Shown: positions 1 to 11,586 of the stretch, in pieces | Position numbering within the stretch: the stretch's first letter is position 1 | Layout: each line of letters begins with the position of its first letter | DNA from: Saccharibacillus deserti | GTDB lineage: Bacteria > Bacillota > Bacilli > Paenibacillales > Paenibacillaceae | Assembly: GCF_013618475.1 (NCBI RefSeq) | Contig: NZ_JABJVN010000006.1 | Span: 1-64,000, forward strand | Direction of reading: 5' to 3' | Length of the DNA stretch: 64,000 nucleotides | Made by a program: the position numbers and the translations under genes | Notes under the pieces: generated by a model | Databases searched by the model: none | Told to the model about the DNA's origin: nothing | What the model saw: the letters and a program-made list of their open reading frames with translations, nothing else

Positions 1-61
1 TCCGGTTGGGACTCGCTCACTTGTTCGAACCGCACGGTCACTCTCTCAAGGCCGTTCCTAG

Positions 62-90
62 AATATATCATGCTGGGTTTAAGAAAGCAA
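62..90 (-). promoter_or_regulatory. Strong sigma-A promoter reading out of the left edge (probable rRNA operon promoter)
   Basis: On the minus strand TTGCTT (85-90) is followed, 17 bases later, by TATATT (62-67), with an A-rich stretch just upstream of the -35 like an UP element. Transcription would leave the window leftward. In Bacillus and Paenibacillus an rRNA operon commonly follows gyrA, so an rrn promoter is the likeliest reading, but no 16S sequence lies inside the window. Confidence 0.5.
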
Positions 91-125
91 GCACTTTTTC
101 AAGAAAAGTATCGATTAAAAATAAA

Positions 126-170
126 AGGCCCCCAATCACTTGAGAGTCTTTGTCTTGGCATTGGGATGCC
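126..170 (-). terminator. Putative terminator after the HD-GYP gene
   Basis: On the minus strand CCCAAT and ATTGGG (131-136 and 160-165) can pair across a long loop and are followed by a T-rich run. The stem is short, so this is a moderate prediction. Confidence 0.35.
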
Positions 171-185
171 GGCTTGCTATGTGTT

Positions 186-1268
186 CTATAGCACTTCCAA
201 GATAAACAGTTTTCGATCCTGAATCAGGTTAACGATCTCTCCGTTAATCGATACAATCGGTCGGGTAGGCTGGTGGGCGTCGGCATAAACGATCTCACCC
301 GTTTTTCGATTGCTCAGTTTCACGCGCGTTCCAAGCGACAGCTGGGTCGTATGCTTGATTAGCGTACGGACAATCACCGGATCGAGCTTTCCGAACGAAT
401 CCTGTTCCAACTGTTCCAGTACCAGATAAGGCGAAGTGGCTCCGCGATAACGCCGGTCCAGTGTCATGGCATGGAAAATGTCTGCGACAGCTACGATCTT
501 TGAATAGAGATGAAGCTTTTCACCTGTCAATGCAAAAGGATATCCGCTGCCGTCGATCCGTTCATGATGCTGCAGCGCAGCCAACAGAACGCCTTCCTGC
601 AGAGCCGTCGCATTTTTTAGAATCTGGTAGCCGTACGTCGTATGATTGTCCATCTCCGCTTTTTCTTCCGGAAGCAGCGGCGTCGGTTTATGCAGAATCG
701 TCGGCGAAACTTTGACTTTACCCAGATCGTGCAGCAAACCGGCCAGCGCTACCTGAATCCAGTTCTTCTGCGGAACATCCAACCAGCGGGCAAGCATATA
801 TGAAGTTAAAGCACACAATACGGCATGATGATACATATAATCGTGCTTATCCGGCATACGCGGCGTAAAGCCCAAAATCCGGTATCCTTGAATTTGATCG
901 ATCAGCTTCTCCAGCTGTGCACGCCATTGAAAGACCGGAATTTCCATAGCAAGTACGGATGGAAAACCTGTCTTGGTCAACGCTACCATCTGGTCGTATT
1001 CTTCGATGAAGCCTCTTTCCTTACGATTCACGTTCGGACGAACGGTCTCGCCGCTTGGAAGCGCCGATTCTTTGCTTTCTTGTTCCGCTGCTTTTTTGCC
1101 GGTTTCTCCCTGAAGTTCTACCTGATCGATCATAAAGGCGTGCAGGATCTCCAGATCTCTCGGAAGCAGCACTCTGCCTTTTTGAAAAAGAAGATTGCCT
1201 TTATCGGTATAAACGTTGGCTGCGATTTTTTTTCCGGCCTCAAGTTCGGTTACGGATACACTTACCAT
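186..1268 (-). CDS. HD-GYP domain phosphohydrolase (putative cyclic-di-GMP phosphodiesterase)
   Basis: A 360-residue protein whose C-terminal half is an HD-GYP domain: metal-binding HDLGK at about 180-184 and HHERIDGSGYP at about 234-244. This family hydrolyses cyclic di-GMP. The N-terminal 140 residues show no domain I recognise. The start chosen is the ATG at 1268 because GAGGAGG lies just upstream. An in-frame start 31 codons earlier has no such site. It lies downstream of gyrA in the same direction, as in many Paenibacillus. The substrate is inferred from the family; no receiver or sensor domain is visible. Confidence 0.85.
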   Translation of the reverse strand: MVSVSVTELEAGKKIAANVYTDKGNLLFQKGRVLLPRDLEILHAFMIDQVELQGETGKKAAEQESKESALPSGETVRPNVNRKERGFIEEYDQMVALTKTGFPSVLAMEIPVFQWRAQLEKLIDQIQGYRILGFTPRMPDKHDYMYHHAVLCALTSYMLARWLDVPQKNWIQVALAGLLHDLGKVKVSPTILHKPTPLLPEEKAEMDNHTTYGYQILKNATALQEGVLLAALQHHERIDGSGYPFALTGEKLHLYSKIVAVADIFHAMTLDRRYRGATSPYLVLEQLEQDSFGKLDPVIVRTLIKHTTQLSLGTRVKLSNRKTGEIVYADAHQPTRPIVSINGEIVNLIQDRKLFILEVL

Positions 1269-1471
1269 GGTACACACCTCCTCTATTGCGGTCGTTCGGG
1301 CTTTGGAAATCGGATATTCACCCTTAACCTCGGATAAACGCCGTCTGATTGTCGTACGCAAACCGCTTGCTTACCCTTTCGATTATATGCCGTGATACCA
1401 AGAGCAACAATACCAAAAATATCCGAAATCGGTTTTCTATGCGCTCTTTTAAGTAAAAGGAAATTTCCACG

Positions 1472-1500
1472 CAAAAAAAGGAAGTCCCGGAGGACTCCCT
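1472..1500 (-). terminator. Rho-independent terminator of gyrA
   Basis: Minus-strand GC-rich hairpin (GGAGTCC pairing with GGACTTCC-type arm around a TCC loop) followed directly by seven T residues, 25 bases after the gyrA stop. Confidence 0.8.
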
Positions 1501-1524
1501 TGGCTTGTCGGCGCCGCTCGGTTC

Positions 1525-4074
1525 TTACTCCGACGCTTCCGGATCGTTATCCATCATTTCCAGCAGAGCCTTGGCTTCAACGTCCGCCACGACCGCACCG
1601 GCCTGCTCTTCCGACAATTCGCCTTCGCCCAGTTCGTCGTCTTCAATCTCTTCGCTCTTGTCGATTCGGCAGACGGTAGCCACTGCGTCTTCATCGCGAA
1701 TATGAATAAGTCTTACACCCTGTGCGTAGCGTCCCATCGAAGAAACGCCATCCATGCTTGTACGGATCAGCGTACCGCTGGTCGTAATAATCATCAGATC
1801 CTCTTCGGATTTGACGACTTTCAGACTGGCAACCGGTCCGTTTTTATCCGTGACATTGATTGTCTTGATCCCTTTGCCGCCGCGGGTCTGAACCCGATAC
1901 TCGCCGATCGGCGTACGCTTGCCGTAGCCTTTGCTCGTGACGATCAGCAATTCGCGGTCCGTCTTGACGACGTCCATGCCGATAACCGTGTCTTCGCCTT
2001 CAAGAGAGATCCCTTTGACCCCTGTCGCGCCGCGGCCCATCGAGCGCACGTTGCTTTCCTTGAAGCGGATCGACAGCCCGGAAGAGGTACCCATGATGAT
2101 CTCCTGCTCGCCGTCGGTCAGCTTGGCTCCGATCAGGGAGTCGTCGTCGCGCAGCGTGATCGCGATCAGACCGCCTTTACGGATATTGGCATAATCGGTC
2201 AGCGGCGTCTTTTTGACAATGCCCCGGCCCGTAGCAAAGAACAGGAAGCGGTCTTCCTTGAACTCGTGTACCGGAATCACCGCATTGATCGATTCGCCCT
2301 GTTCGATCTGGATCAGGTTGATGATCGGAGTTCCGCGTGCCGTACGGCTGAGTTCCGGAATTTCGTAGGCTTTTAGCCGGTATACTTTGCCGCGGTCCGT
2401 AAAGAACAGCAGATGATTGTGGGAATTGGTCGCAAACAGATGCTCGACGAAATCTTCGTCTTTGGTTCCCATTCCCATTACGCCGCGTCCGCCCCGTTTC
2501 TGGCTGCGGTACGTGGTAGCCGGCAGACGCTTGATGTAGCCGGTATGCGAAATGGTGATGACTACTTCTTCCTGCGGAATCAGGTCTTCATCCAGAATGC
2601 TGTCTTCGCCGACCGTGATTTCGGTACGCCGCTTGTCCGCGAAACGTTCCTTGATCTCGTTCAGCTCGTCGCTGATGATCTGGACAAGCAGCTTCTCGTC
2701 CGCCAAAATGGCGCGGTATTCGCCGATCCGCTCCAGAATTTCGTTATATTCGCCTTCAATCTTCTCTCGCTCCAATCCGGTCAAGCGCTGCAGACGCATA
2801 TCCAGAATGGCCTGAGTCTGTTCCTGGCTGAGCGAGTAACGCTCGGTCAGCTGCTCGCGAGCGGCATCGGCCGTCTGCGAACCCCGGATCAGGGCGATAA
2901 CTTCGTCCAGATGATCCAGTGCAATACGCAGACCTTCGAGAATGTGAGCCCTTGCTTCGGCCTTTTTGAGATCGAATTCGGTACGGCGGCGTACGACAAC
3001 CTTCTGGTGCTCCAGGTAGTGATACAGCACGTCGCGCAGGTTGAGGATTTTCGGTTCGTTGTTGACGATCGCCAGCATGTTGACGCCGAACGTCGACTGC
3101 ATGGCCGTATGGCGGTACAGGTTATTGAGTACAACGCTCGGGTTCACATCGCGGCGAAGCTCCACCACGATCCGCATTCCGTTGCGGTCGGACTCGTCGC
3201 GCAGATCCGTAATGCCGTCGATCCGCTTCTCGCGAACCAACTCGGCGATCTTCTCGACCAGCCGCGCTTTGTTGACCTGGAACGGGATCTCGTTCACGAT
3301 AATCCGCGCTTTGTTGCCGAATTCCTCGATCTCCGCTTTGGCCCGCATCGTAATGGAGCCGCGTCCCGTCTGATAAGCCTGACGGATGCCCGAGCGTCCG
3401 AGAATAAAGCCGGCGGTCGGGAAATCCGGGCCTTGAATATATTCCATCAGATCCATCGGCGTCAGATCCGGGTTCTCGATCAGCGCCTGAACGCCGTCAA
3501 TGACTTCGCCGAGGTTGTGCGGAGGAATATTGGTGGCCATACCGACCGCAATACCCGATACCCCGTTAACGAGCAGGTTCGGATAGCGGGCCGGCAGGAC
3601 GATCGGTTCATGCTCTTCGCCGTCGTAGTTCGGCTGGAAATCGATCGTTTCCTTGTTGATATCGCGCAGCATTTCCATTGCGATCTTCGAAAGACGGGCT
3701 TCCGTATACCGCATCGCTGCGGCTCCGTCGCCGTCTACGGAACCGAAGTTGCCGTGTCCGTTGACCAGCATATAGCGCATCGAGAAATCCTGGGCCATGC
3801 GGACCATCGTCTCGTATACTGCGGTGTCCCCGTGGGGGTGGTACTTACCGATAACTTCGCCGACGATTCTCGCCGACTTCTTGAACGGCTTATCCGGCGA
3901 CATGCCGAGTTCGGACATCGCATAGAGAATCCGTCTGTGGACCGGCTTCAAGCCGTCTCTGACGTCCGGCAGCGCGCGGCTGACGATGATACTCATTGCA
4001 TAATCCATAAAGGACTCGCGCATTTCAACGCCGATATCCCGATCTATGACCTGCGATCTTTGTTCTTCCGCCAT
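1525..4074 (-). CDS. gyrA: DNA gyrase subunit A
   Basis: The 849-residue A subunit of DNA gyrase, which cuts and rejoins DNA to introduce negative supercoils together with GyrB. The N-terminal breakage-reunion domain is complete, with active-site tyrosine Y123 in [10 protein letters not shown]. The C-terminal beta-pinwheel starts with the GyrA-box-like QKRGGRG. In the quinolone-determining region the motif reads [10 protein letters not shown], so residue 84 is Thr where Bacillus subtilis has Ser. The acidic C-terminal tail is typical of Bacilli. It is separated from gyrB by 343 bases holding a gyrB terminator and its own promoter. Confidence 0.98.
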   Translation of the reverse strand: MAEEQRSQVIDRDIGVEMRESFMDYAMSIIVSRALPDVRDGLKPVHRRILYAMSELGMSPDKPFKKSARIVGEVIGKYHPHGDTAVYETMVRMAQDFSMRYMLVNGHGNFGSVDGDGAAAMRYTEARLSKIAMEMLRDINKETIDFQPNYDGEEHEPIVLPARYPNLLVNGVSGIAVGMATNIPPHNLGEVIDGVQALIENPDLTPMDLMEYIQGPDFPTAGFILGRSGIRQAYQTGRGSITMRAKAEIEEFGNKARIIVNEIPFQVNKARLVEKIAELVREKRIDGITDLRDESDRNGMRIVVELRRDVNPSVVLNNLYRHTAMQSTFGVNMLAIVNNEPKILNLRDVLYHYLEHQKVVVRRRTEFDLKKAEARAHILEGLRIALDHLDEVIALIRGSQTADAAREQLTERYSLSQEQTQAILDMRLQRLTGLEREKIEGEYNEILERIGEYRAILADEKLLVQIISDELNEIKERFADKRRTEITVGEDSILDEDLIPQEEVVITISHTGYIKRLPATTYRSQKRGGRGVMGMGTKDEDFVEHLFATNSHNHLLFFTDRGKVYRLKAYEIPELSRTARGTPIINLIQIEQGESINAVIPVHEFKEDRFLFFATGRGIVKKTPLTDYANIRKGGLIAITLRDDDSLIGAKLTDGEQEIIMGTSSGLSIRFKESNVRSMGRGATGVKGISLEGEDTVIGMDVVKTDRELLIVTSKGYGKRTPIGEYRVQTRGGKGIKTINVTDKNGPVASLKVVKSEEDLMIITTSGTLIRTSMDGVSSMGRYAQGVRLIHIRDEDAVATVCRIDKSEEIEDDELGEGELSEEQAGAVVADVEAKALLEMMDNDPEASE

Positions 4075-4252
4075 GACTGCCTCCTTCTATTTGGACACTG
4101 GTCCGGGCCTGCCCGCTTCCGGGAAAAGGAAAGACTCGAACCCTGTACCGTTGGTGCCTGCATAATCACGTGGGCTGCTGCTTTTGTATTTGAAAGTAAA
4201 GCCTTGAAATCGTCTTGCAAACGCTGGAATATGCGGCTTCCACATCCTTATT

Positions 4253-4281
4253 ATTATACCATTAATCCGTCGGGATGTCCG
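4253..4281 (-). promoter_or_regulatory. Probable gyrA promoter
   Basis: Minus-strand TATAAT (4253-4258) with CGGACA (4276-4281) 17 bases upstream. The -10 is perfect and the -35 matches 4 of 6. It leaves a leader of about 170 bases before gyrA. I see no recognisable riboswitch in the leader. Confidence 0.5.
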
Positions 4282-4346
4282 TATTTTGTCGTGGAAAAAC
4301 AGCGGTAAAAAGAGCTTTGTTCCACATTCCCCTGCGTTTTTCATAC

Positions 4347-4386
4347 AAAAAAAGAAGAGACGCCCCCTTCGGGCCGCCCCTTCTTC
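4347..4386 (-). terminator. Rho-independent terminator of gyrB
   Basis: Minus-strand hairpin with AAGAAG/CTTCTT outer stem and GC-rich centre, followed by a run of seven T (A-run at 4347-4353 on the plus strand). Confidence 0.7.
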
Positions 4387-4417
4387 GCCCTCTCCCCCAA
4401 GAGGGAGAAATCCGGTG

Positions 4418-6406
<1,989 letters not shown>

Positions 6407-6485
6407 TTACCGAAGGCAGAGGGAAGGGCGGCGTATAAGGAATTCCTAGATAAAACCGATTCAATCCGACATCCGAAACCTTTAT

Positions 6486-6737
6486 TTAGAGGCCTGCGCT
6501 AAATGTTTTGGAACGCTTTTTTAGCGTCGCGGAAGAAATAGGCGAATAGTAGACGACGGACTTGGTGACGACGATGGACTTGGCCTCTTCCTCGCCGATC
6601 GTTTCGACCTGTTTGCTTTCTTTGGCGGCCGTGGTGAACTGCTTGGAGATACGCGAAGATTTTTCGATCGAAACGTCGAAAATGGCAATCAGTTCCGAAG
6701 AACGAATGATTTTTTCACCGCCGATATGGATATACAT
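6486..6737 (-). CDS. remB: Extracellular matrix regulator RemB (YaaB, DUF370)
   Basis: An 83-residue DUF370 protein beginning MYIHIGGEKIIRSSELIAIF and containing SIVVTKSVVYYSPISSATLK, the family hallmark. In B. subtilis the RemA/RemB family are DNA-binding regulators of matrix genes, and yaaB/remB sits between recF and gyrB exactly as here. The ATG at 6737 gives the conserved MYIH start. A GTG two codons upstream (6743) has better spacing from AAGGAGG and cannot be excluded. Confidence 0.85.
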   Translation of the reverse strand: MYIHIGGEKIIRSSELIAIFDVSIEKSSRISKQFTTAAKESKQVETIGEEEAKSIVVTKSVVYYSPISSATLKKRSKTFSAGL

Positions 6738-6767
6738 GAGCACCCGAAGCCTCCTTGAGTCACACCT

Positions 6768-7877
6768 TTAGAATTCCACATGCCCCTCGCTGACCGAGTA
6801 AATATGCGCGCCCTGCAGCTTCTCCGCATGGATCGTCTCGATTCCGGTCGCGGTAATGAACGTCTGCACCCGGCTCTGAAAAGTCTCGATCAGTTGGGTC
6901 TGCCGGTAGGGATCCAGCTCCGACAGCACATCGTCGAGCAGCAGAATCGGGTACTCGCCGATTTCTTCGTGAATGAGTTCGATCTCGGCCAGCTTCAGCG
7001 AAAGCGCGGTGGTGCGCTGCTGGCCTTGAGAACCGAAATTGTGTACTTCTTTGTCGTTGATGAAAAAAGTCAGGTCATCCCGATGGGGGCCGGCAAGCGT
7101 CGTTCCCCTGCGGATTTCCTGTTCGCGTACTTGTGATAATTTTATCATAAATTGTTCCAATAAAACAGCTTCATCTTCCTCTTCGGCTTCGCCGAACGAA
7201 GGAACATAGCGCAGAAGGAGCTGTTCCTTGCCGCCGGTTATCCCCTTGTGGATATCCTGTGCCCATACCTGCAGCTTGCGGATAAACCGCTTGCGCCGGC
7301 GCACGATGCTGGCTCCGTGTTCGGCCAACTGTTCGTTCCAGATCTCCAGCATGACCGGATCCGGCGTTTTGCCGTACGACTGCTTGAGCATGTTGTTGCG
7401 CTGCAGCAGAACTTTCTGGTACTGCTGCAGATGGAACAGGTAGCTCGGCTGGACCTGTCCGATCTCCATATCGAGAAAACGCCTGCGAATGCCGGGTGTC
7501 CCTTTGACGATCTCCAGGTCTTCCGGAGCAAACATTACCGCATTCAGCGTACCGATAAAATCGCTCAGCTTCCGCTGCTCCAGGCCGTTGATCTTCGCCT
7601 TCTTCCCTTTCGGAGACAAAGAAAGCTCCAGGTGGACATTTCCGTATTTCTTTTCCACATGGCAGCCTGCGTAAGCGGAGTCCTCGCCGAAAGCGATCAG
7701 CTCCCGATCTTTGGCCGTGCGGTGCGATTTGGTCAGTGCCAGCACGAACAGCGATTCCAGCAAATTCGTTTTGCCCTGGGCGTTGCGGCCGATCATCAGG
7801 TTCACGCTGCCGAAGTTTTCCAGTTTCATTTCGCCGTAGTTCCGGTAATTTTTGAGTGCGATGTCTCTAACTAGCAC
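6768..7877 (-). CDS. recF: DNA replication and repair protein RecF
   Basis: A 369-residue SMC-like ATPase that loads RecA at gapped DNA. Walker A GRNAQGKT lies at about 30-37, the signature region contains SQGQQRTTALSLKLAE, and Walker B is LLLDDVLSELD. I chose the GTG at 7877, about 12 bases after GGAGG, because the protein then opens LVRDIALKNYRNY like other RecF proteins. It lies between the S4-domain gene and remB, the conserved order next to dnaN. Confidence 0.96.
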   Translation of the reverse strand: MLVRDIALKNYRNYGEMKLENFGSVNLMIGRNAQGKTNLLESLFVLALTKSHRTAKDRELIAFGEDSAYAGCHVEKKYGNVHLELSLSPKGKKAKINGLEQRKLSDFIGTLNAVMFAPEDLEIVKGTPGIRRRFLDMEIGQVQPSYLFHLQQYQKVLLQRNNMLKQSYGKTPDPVMLEIWNEQLAEHGASIVRRRKRFIRKLQVWAQDIHKGITGGKEQLLLRYVPSFGEAEEEDEAVLLEQFMIKLSQVREQEIRRGTTLAGPHRDDLTFFINDKEVHNFGSQGQQRTTALSLKLAEIELIHEEIGEYPILLLDDVLSELDPYRQTQLIETFQSRVQTFITATGIETIHAEKLQGAHIYSVSEGHVEF

Positions 7878-8032
7878 GTGATTTCGATGCCTCCTGTGCG
7901 CCGCCGCAAAATGAAGACGGGACCGCATTTGCACGCCGCAAAGCTGCCCCGTCTGCTGTGGATAGTGGATAACCCGCCCTGGGCGGACCTGTTTCGCCGC
8001 TTGGGATAAAATATGTTCCCGTCAAAAAGACC

Positions 8033-8251
8033 TTAGTCTTCCCGCACGACTTTATACGGACCTTCTCCGTCTACCTCAACCGTATCTCCCGGATACAATT
8101 TGCGGCCCCGGCGCTCTTCGTTTTCTCCGTTTACCTTGATCAGACCTTCGGCGATCAGCATTTTGGCGCTGCCTCCGGTAGAAATGCAGTCGGCCAGCTT
8201 CAAAAAGGTGTCGAGCTTGATATATTCCGTACGAATCGATACTTCATTCAT
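8033..8251 (-). CDS. rlbA: S4 domain RNA-binding protein (YaaA / RlbA family)
   Basis: A 72-residue protein with a single S4 RNA-binding fold (FLKLADCISTGGSAKMLIAEG and VNGENEERRGRKLYPGDTV). In B. subtilis the equivalent small gene between dnaN and recF is yaaA/rlbA, implicated in 50S ribosome assembly. Two adjacent ATGs follow AGGAAGG. The second (8251) has the better spacing and is used. The 155 bases between it and recF show nothing recognisable. Confidence 0.85.
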   Translation of the reverse strand: MNEVSIRTEYIKLDTFLKLADCISTGGSAKMLIAEGLIKVNGENEERRGRKLYPGDTVEVDGEGPYKVVRED

Positions 8252-8284
8252 CATTTTGCCTTCCTTTCGGGATTGTGTCAAAAA

Positions 8285-8432
8285 GAAAAGGCTCGAAGGC
8301 TGCAGGGAAGTTCCGTTACGATCGCTTGTTGCCCTCAGGAAGTTTGATTGAAATTTTACGGTATCCTCCTGAGGGCAAAGGCGAACGCTAGCGCTTCTTC
8401 ACTGGAACTTCCCCTACGCCTGCTGCCTTTTC
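8285..8432 (+). repeat. Structured intergenic repeat, copy A (covarying palindromic element)
   Basis: A large imperfect palindrome between dnaN and the S4 gene. Outer arms GAAAAGGC (8285-8292) and GCCTTTTC (8425-8432). Stem P1 GGGAAGTTCC (8305-8314) pairs with 8404-8413. Stem P2 GCCCTCAGGA (8331-8340) pairs with 8367-8376. Between the stems are a 16-base linker (8315-8330, GTTACGATCGCTTGTT) and a 27-base linker (8377-8403, contains AAAGGCGAACGCTAGCGC). Three relatives occur in the window with the same linkers but different, still paired, stems. On the minus strand the element ends in a T-rich run and may also terminate dnaN. Confidence 0.75.
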
Positions 8433-8468
8433 TTCAGAATTAGGTTTCTGTTTAAAAAAACAAAAAAT

Positions 8469-9611
8469 TTAGTTGGTCGTCCGGTAAGGGAGAATGATGT
8501 ACAGGCTGTTGCTGTCATCGGTCGGTTCGATAATGATCGGGCTCATGACGCCGGTGAACCGGATCGTCAGCTGCTCGCTTTCGATGACTTTGAGGACATC
8601 CAGCATATATTTCGAGTTGAACGACAACCGGAGCTGTTCGCCTTCGAACTCGGCCAATTGAATTTCTTCCTGTACGCGTCCGAGTTCCGTCGAGCTGGAC
8701 GAAATCTCGATGCCGCCCGCTTCGAGCGTCTGCATCCGGACGATATTCGTCTTTTCTTCGCGGGAAAGCAGATAAGCGCGATCGATCGACTCGCTCAGGT
8801 TCTTGGTGTCGAGCAGCAGGCGCGTCTTGTGGCTCGAAGGGATGATCTTCGACGTATCCGGATACAGTCCGTCGAGAATGCGCGAATAGAACAGGACGCG
8901 ATCGACTTTGAACAGGACCTGATTGTCGGCGACGACGATATCCACAAGCGTATTCTGGTCCGGAATGATTTTGCCCAGTTCGTTCAACGTTTTGCCGGAA
9001 ATGACCACGTTGTTGAATTCGAGATCTTCGGTGCCTTCAAGGCGGACCGTCCGGGTTGCCAGGCGGTGGCGATCGGTGGCGACAAATTTAAGCTGTCCGT
9101 CTTTGAGACTCCACATGACGCCGGTCAAGATCGGAGTCGTCTCCTGGGTCGAAATGGAGAACACCGTTTGACGGATCATATGCCGCAGCAGATCGCCGGG
9201 TACGGACAGGACGCGGTTTTCTTCAATGCTCGGCAGCACCGGGAATTCTTCGGGATCCAGACCTACGAGCTGAATGTCCGTTGCGCCTGCGCGGATAAAG
9301 GTCTGGAATCCGCTTCCCACTTCCATCTCGATCTCAGCGGTCGGCAGCTTTTTGATAATTTCCACGAAAAATTTGGCCGGAAGCACGACGCTGCCGACTT
9401 TCTCCACGGTGACCACCGATTTGTTGTCTTGTTCCGCCGGAATAAAAGCCTGAATAGAAATATCGGTGTCGCTGGCTGTCAGGGTAACGCCGTGATAAGC
9501 CACATCGAATTTGATACCGCCGAGGATCGGAATGGTCGTCCGGCTGGAAATGGCTTTCGATACGTGTTGAATAGCTTCGCTGAGGTGGGATTTGGAAATG
9601 CTGATCTTCAT
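8469..9611 (-). CDS. dnaN: DNA polymerase III beta subunit (sliding clamp)
   Basis: A 380-residue processivity clamp of the replicative polymerase, made of three similar domains. It opens MKISISKSHLSEAIQHVSKA and ends with the clamp-family motif SPIIIEPTDDSNSLYIILPY. The ATG at 9611 follows CAGGAG with proper spacing. Upstream in-frame codons translate the AT-rich origin segment and are not coding. It sits downstream of dnaA in the same direction, as usual at Firmicute origins. Confidence 0.97.
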   Translation of the reverse strand: MKISISKSHLSEAIQHVSKAISSRTTIPILGGIKFDVAYHGVTLTASDTDISIQAFIPAEQDNKSVVTVEKVGSVVLPAKFFVEIIKKLPTAEIEMEVGSGFQTFIRAGATDIQLVGLDPEEFPVLPSIEENRVLSVPGDLLRHMIRQTVFSISTQETTPILTGVMWSLKDGQLKFVATDRHRLATRTVRLEGTEDLEFNNVVISGKTLNELGKIIPDQNTLVDIVVADNQVLFKVDRVLFYSRILDGLYPDTSKIIPSSHKTRLLLDTKNLSESIDRAYLLSREEKTNIVRMQTLEAGGIEISSSSTELGRVQEEIQLAEFEGEQLRLSFNSKYMLDVLKVIESEQLTIRFTGVMSPIIIEPTDDSNSLYIILPYRTTN

Positions 9612-9624
9612 CTCGTCACTCCTG

Positions 9625-9744
9625 TAATAGATAATATATTCTTTAAGATCTTTATAGTAAAAGTAGTAGGGGCACTGAATATGTGGATAACCTGTGAAAG
9701 AGCCCGGAAAACATAACAAACGAAGCCTATCCACATGTGTATAA
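9625..9744 (-). other. oriC part 2: basal unwinding system between dnaA and dnaN
   Basis: Read on the minus strand: weak DnaA boxes at 9736-9744 and 9727-9735 (one mismatch each), a perfect box TTATCCACA at 9682-9690, then CTACTACTTTTACTAT (about 9654-9669), which matches the DnaA-trio pattern (repeated 3'-GAT on the other strand), then an AT-rich tract (9625-9657). This box-trio-AT order is the one described for the B. subtilis unwinding region downstream of dnaA, so strand opening probably happens here. Confidence 0.8.
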
Positions 9745-9768
9745 GTTGTGCATAGGCTTTTCGCTTAT

Positions 9769-11124
9769 TCAGGACGGATTTTTGATTTTTTCGGTCAGGC
9801 TGTGGACAACTTTCGTCAGCTCCTGATCGATCTTCAACGACTGGGAGATTTTCTCGTGCGCATGGATCACAGTCGTATGGTCGCGTCCGCCGAATGCTTC
9901 GCCAATCTTCGGCAGCGAATAATCGGTCAGTTCGCGCGACAGATACATAGCCACTTGACGCGGAAACGCGATCGCTTTGGTCCGTTTTCTCGCTTTGAAA
10001 TCTTCCATTTTTAAATTGTAGTATTCGCCGACCCGCTGCTGGATATCCTGAATCGTGATGATCCGCGGACGGCTGGACGGAATAATGTCTTTCAGGGCTT
10101 CGGCCGCCAGATGCGCCGTTACGTCCTGATTGGTCAGGGAAGAGTAGGCCACGACACGGATCAGGGCGCCTTCGAGCTCCCGGATATTCGTATCGATCTG
10201 GTTCGCAATGTACATCATCGCTTCATTCGGTACATCCAACTTCTCCGCACGTGCTTTTTTTCGCAAAATCGCAATCCGCGTCTCGAGATCCGGCGGCTGG
10301 ATGTCGGTGATCAACCCCCACTCGAACCTTGAACGCAGGCGTTCTTCCAGGGTCGGAATCTCTTTCGGAGGCCGGTCACTGGAAATAATGATCTGTTTGC
10401 TCTCTTCGTGCAGAGCGTTGAAGGTATGAAAGAACTCCTCCTGCGTCGATTCTTTGCCGGCGATAAACTGAATATCGTCGATCAGCAGGATATCGATATT
10501 CCGGTACTTGTTCCGGAAACTTTCCCCGCGATTGTCGCGAATCGAGTTGATGAACTCGTTCGTAAACTTCTCCGAAGAAATGTACACCACGCGGCTGCTG
10601 GGATTGTGCTGCAAAATGTAATGGCCGATCGCATGCATCAAGTGCGTTTTTCCGAGCCCGACGCCTCCATAGAGAAAAAGCGGATTATAGGCTTTTGCCG
10701 GCGCCTCGGCGACGGCGAGCGACGCGGCATGGGCAAAACGGTTGCCCGAGCCGATGACGAACGTGTCGAATGTATATTTCGGATTCAACATGTTCGTATT
10801 CGCCTCGACGCTGACCTGGACCGGCGTTGGCGGCGGAGTCGATTGCTTCTGCAGCGACTCTTCTTCATGTCCGGGTTCCTCGATCACAAATTTCACCGTG
10901 ACATTGCGTCCAAGCACATCGAAAGCTACCTGCGCGACAAGTTTGGTATAGCGGCTTTCCAGCCATTCCACAGCGAATGTGGTAGGCGCCGATACGGTCA
11001 GCGCGCCTTGGGTGAGCTGAATGACCTCGGTTGCCTTGAACCAAGTGTCGAAGCTCGGTTTGCTCAGCTTGGTTTGGATGATAGATAGAATTTGTTGCCA
11101 CAATTGAGCGGTATGGCTGTCCAC
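9769..11124 (-). CDS. dnaA: Chromosomal replication initiator protein DnaA
   Basis: A 451-residue AAA+ initiator that binds DnaA boxes and melts oriC. Domain I is at the N terminus, a Pro-rich linker lies near 90-110, Walker A GGVGLGKT at 153-160, Walker [12 protein letters not shown], and the C-terminal domain IV has the DnaA signature [16 protein letters not shown]. The start is GTG at 11124 after AAAGGAG. DnaA boxes lie both upstream (11212-11586) and downstream (9682-9744), so the gene is embedded in the origin and probably autoregulated. Confidence 0.98.
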   Translation of the reverse strand: MDSHTAQLWQQILSIIQTKLSKPSFDTWFKATEVIQLTQGALTVSAPTTFAVEWLESRYTKLVAQVAFDVLGRNVTVKFVIEEPGHEEESLQKQSTPPPTPVQVSVEANTNMLNPKYTFDTFVIGSGNRFAHAASLAVAEAPAKAYNPLFLYGGVGLGKTHLMHAIGHYILQHNPSSRVVYISSEKFTNEFINSIRDNRGESFRNKYRNIDILLIDDIQFIAGKESTQEEFFHTFNALHEESKQIIISSDRPPKEIPTLEERLRSRFEWGLITDIQPPDLETRIAILRKKARAEKLDVPNEAMMYIANQIDTNIRELEGALIRVVAYSSLTNQDVTAHLAAEALKDIIPSSRPRIITIQDIQQRVGEYYNLKMEDFKARKRTKAIAFPRQVAMYLSRELTDYSLPKIGEAFGGRDHTTVIHAHEKISQSLKIDQELTKVVHSLTEKIKNPS

Positions 11125-11211
11125 AAACTGTCACTCCTTTAAAATCGTACGATGTGGCTTAAGCCGGAGCATCCGCCGAAAGTAGTCGGAAATAAGGAAA
11201 GCCGAGAGAGG

Positions 11212-11586
11212 TTATCCCCACTGCCAAGAATTATGGGAACAAAAAAAGAAGGATAAATTGACTTGTTCACAACTTTATCCACAGACTGTTGATAATATGG
11301 AGGCTAAAACCGGATATTCACACCGAAAAGTAATCTAATCATAGCAAAAGAAGCCGTTCATTTCAACGTTTGGCGTTATATTATCCACAATACCAATACC
11401 TTGTGCATAATAGATATCCACACCACAAGATATTGTTCATAACGTGTTCAGAATTCGCCTGTGCATAAATCGGTTGCCCAAAACTATACACAGGCCAAAA
11501 GGCAATACGGTGGAAAAGTCGATTACGCAAAAACGTCATTCCGAACGGGAAGCTTGAATGGGAACGGGATAAGCGTCTGTGGATAA
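11212..11586 (-). other. oriC part 1: DnaA-box cluster upstream of dnaA
   Basis: Perfect DnaA boxes (TTATCCACA in either orientation) at 11275-11283, 11381-11389 and 11578-11586, with one-mismatch boxes at 11212-11220, 11287-11295, 11402-11410, 11414-11422 and 11460-11468. No convincing gene lies in 11125-12032. The stretch 11587-11901 shows no feature I can name. Confidence 0.85.

Noticed and set aside
7140-7155. TATCATAA inside recF resembling the rlmH att core
   Set aside because: An 8-base chance match inside an intact gene, without any mobile genes nearby.
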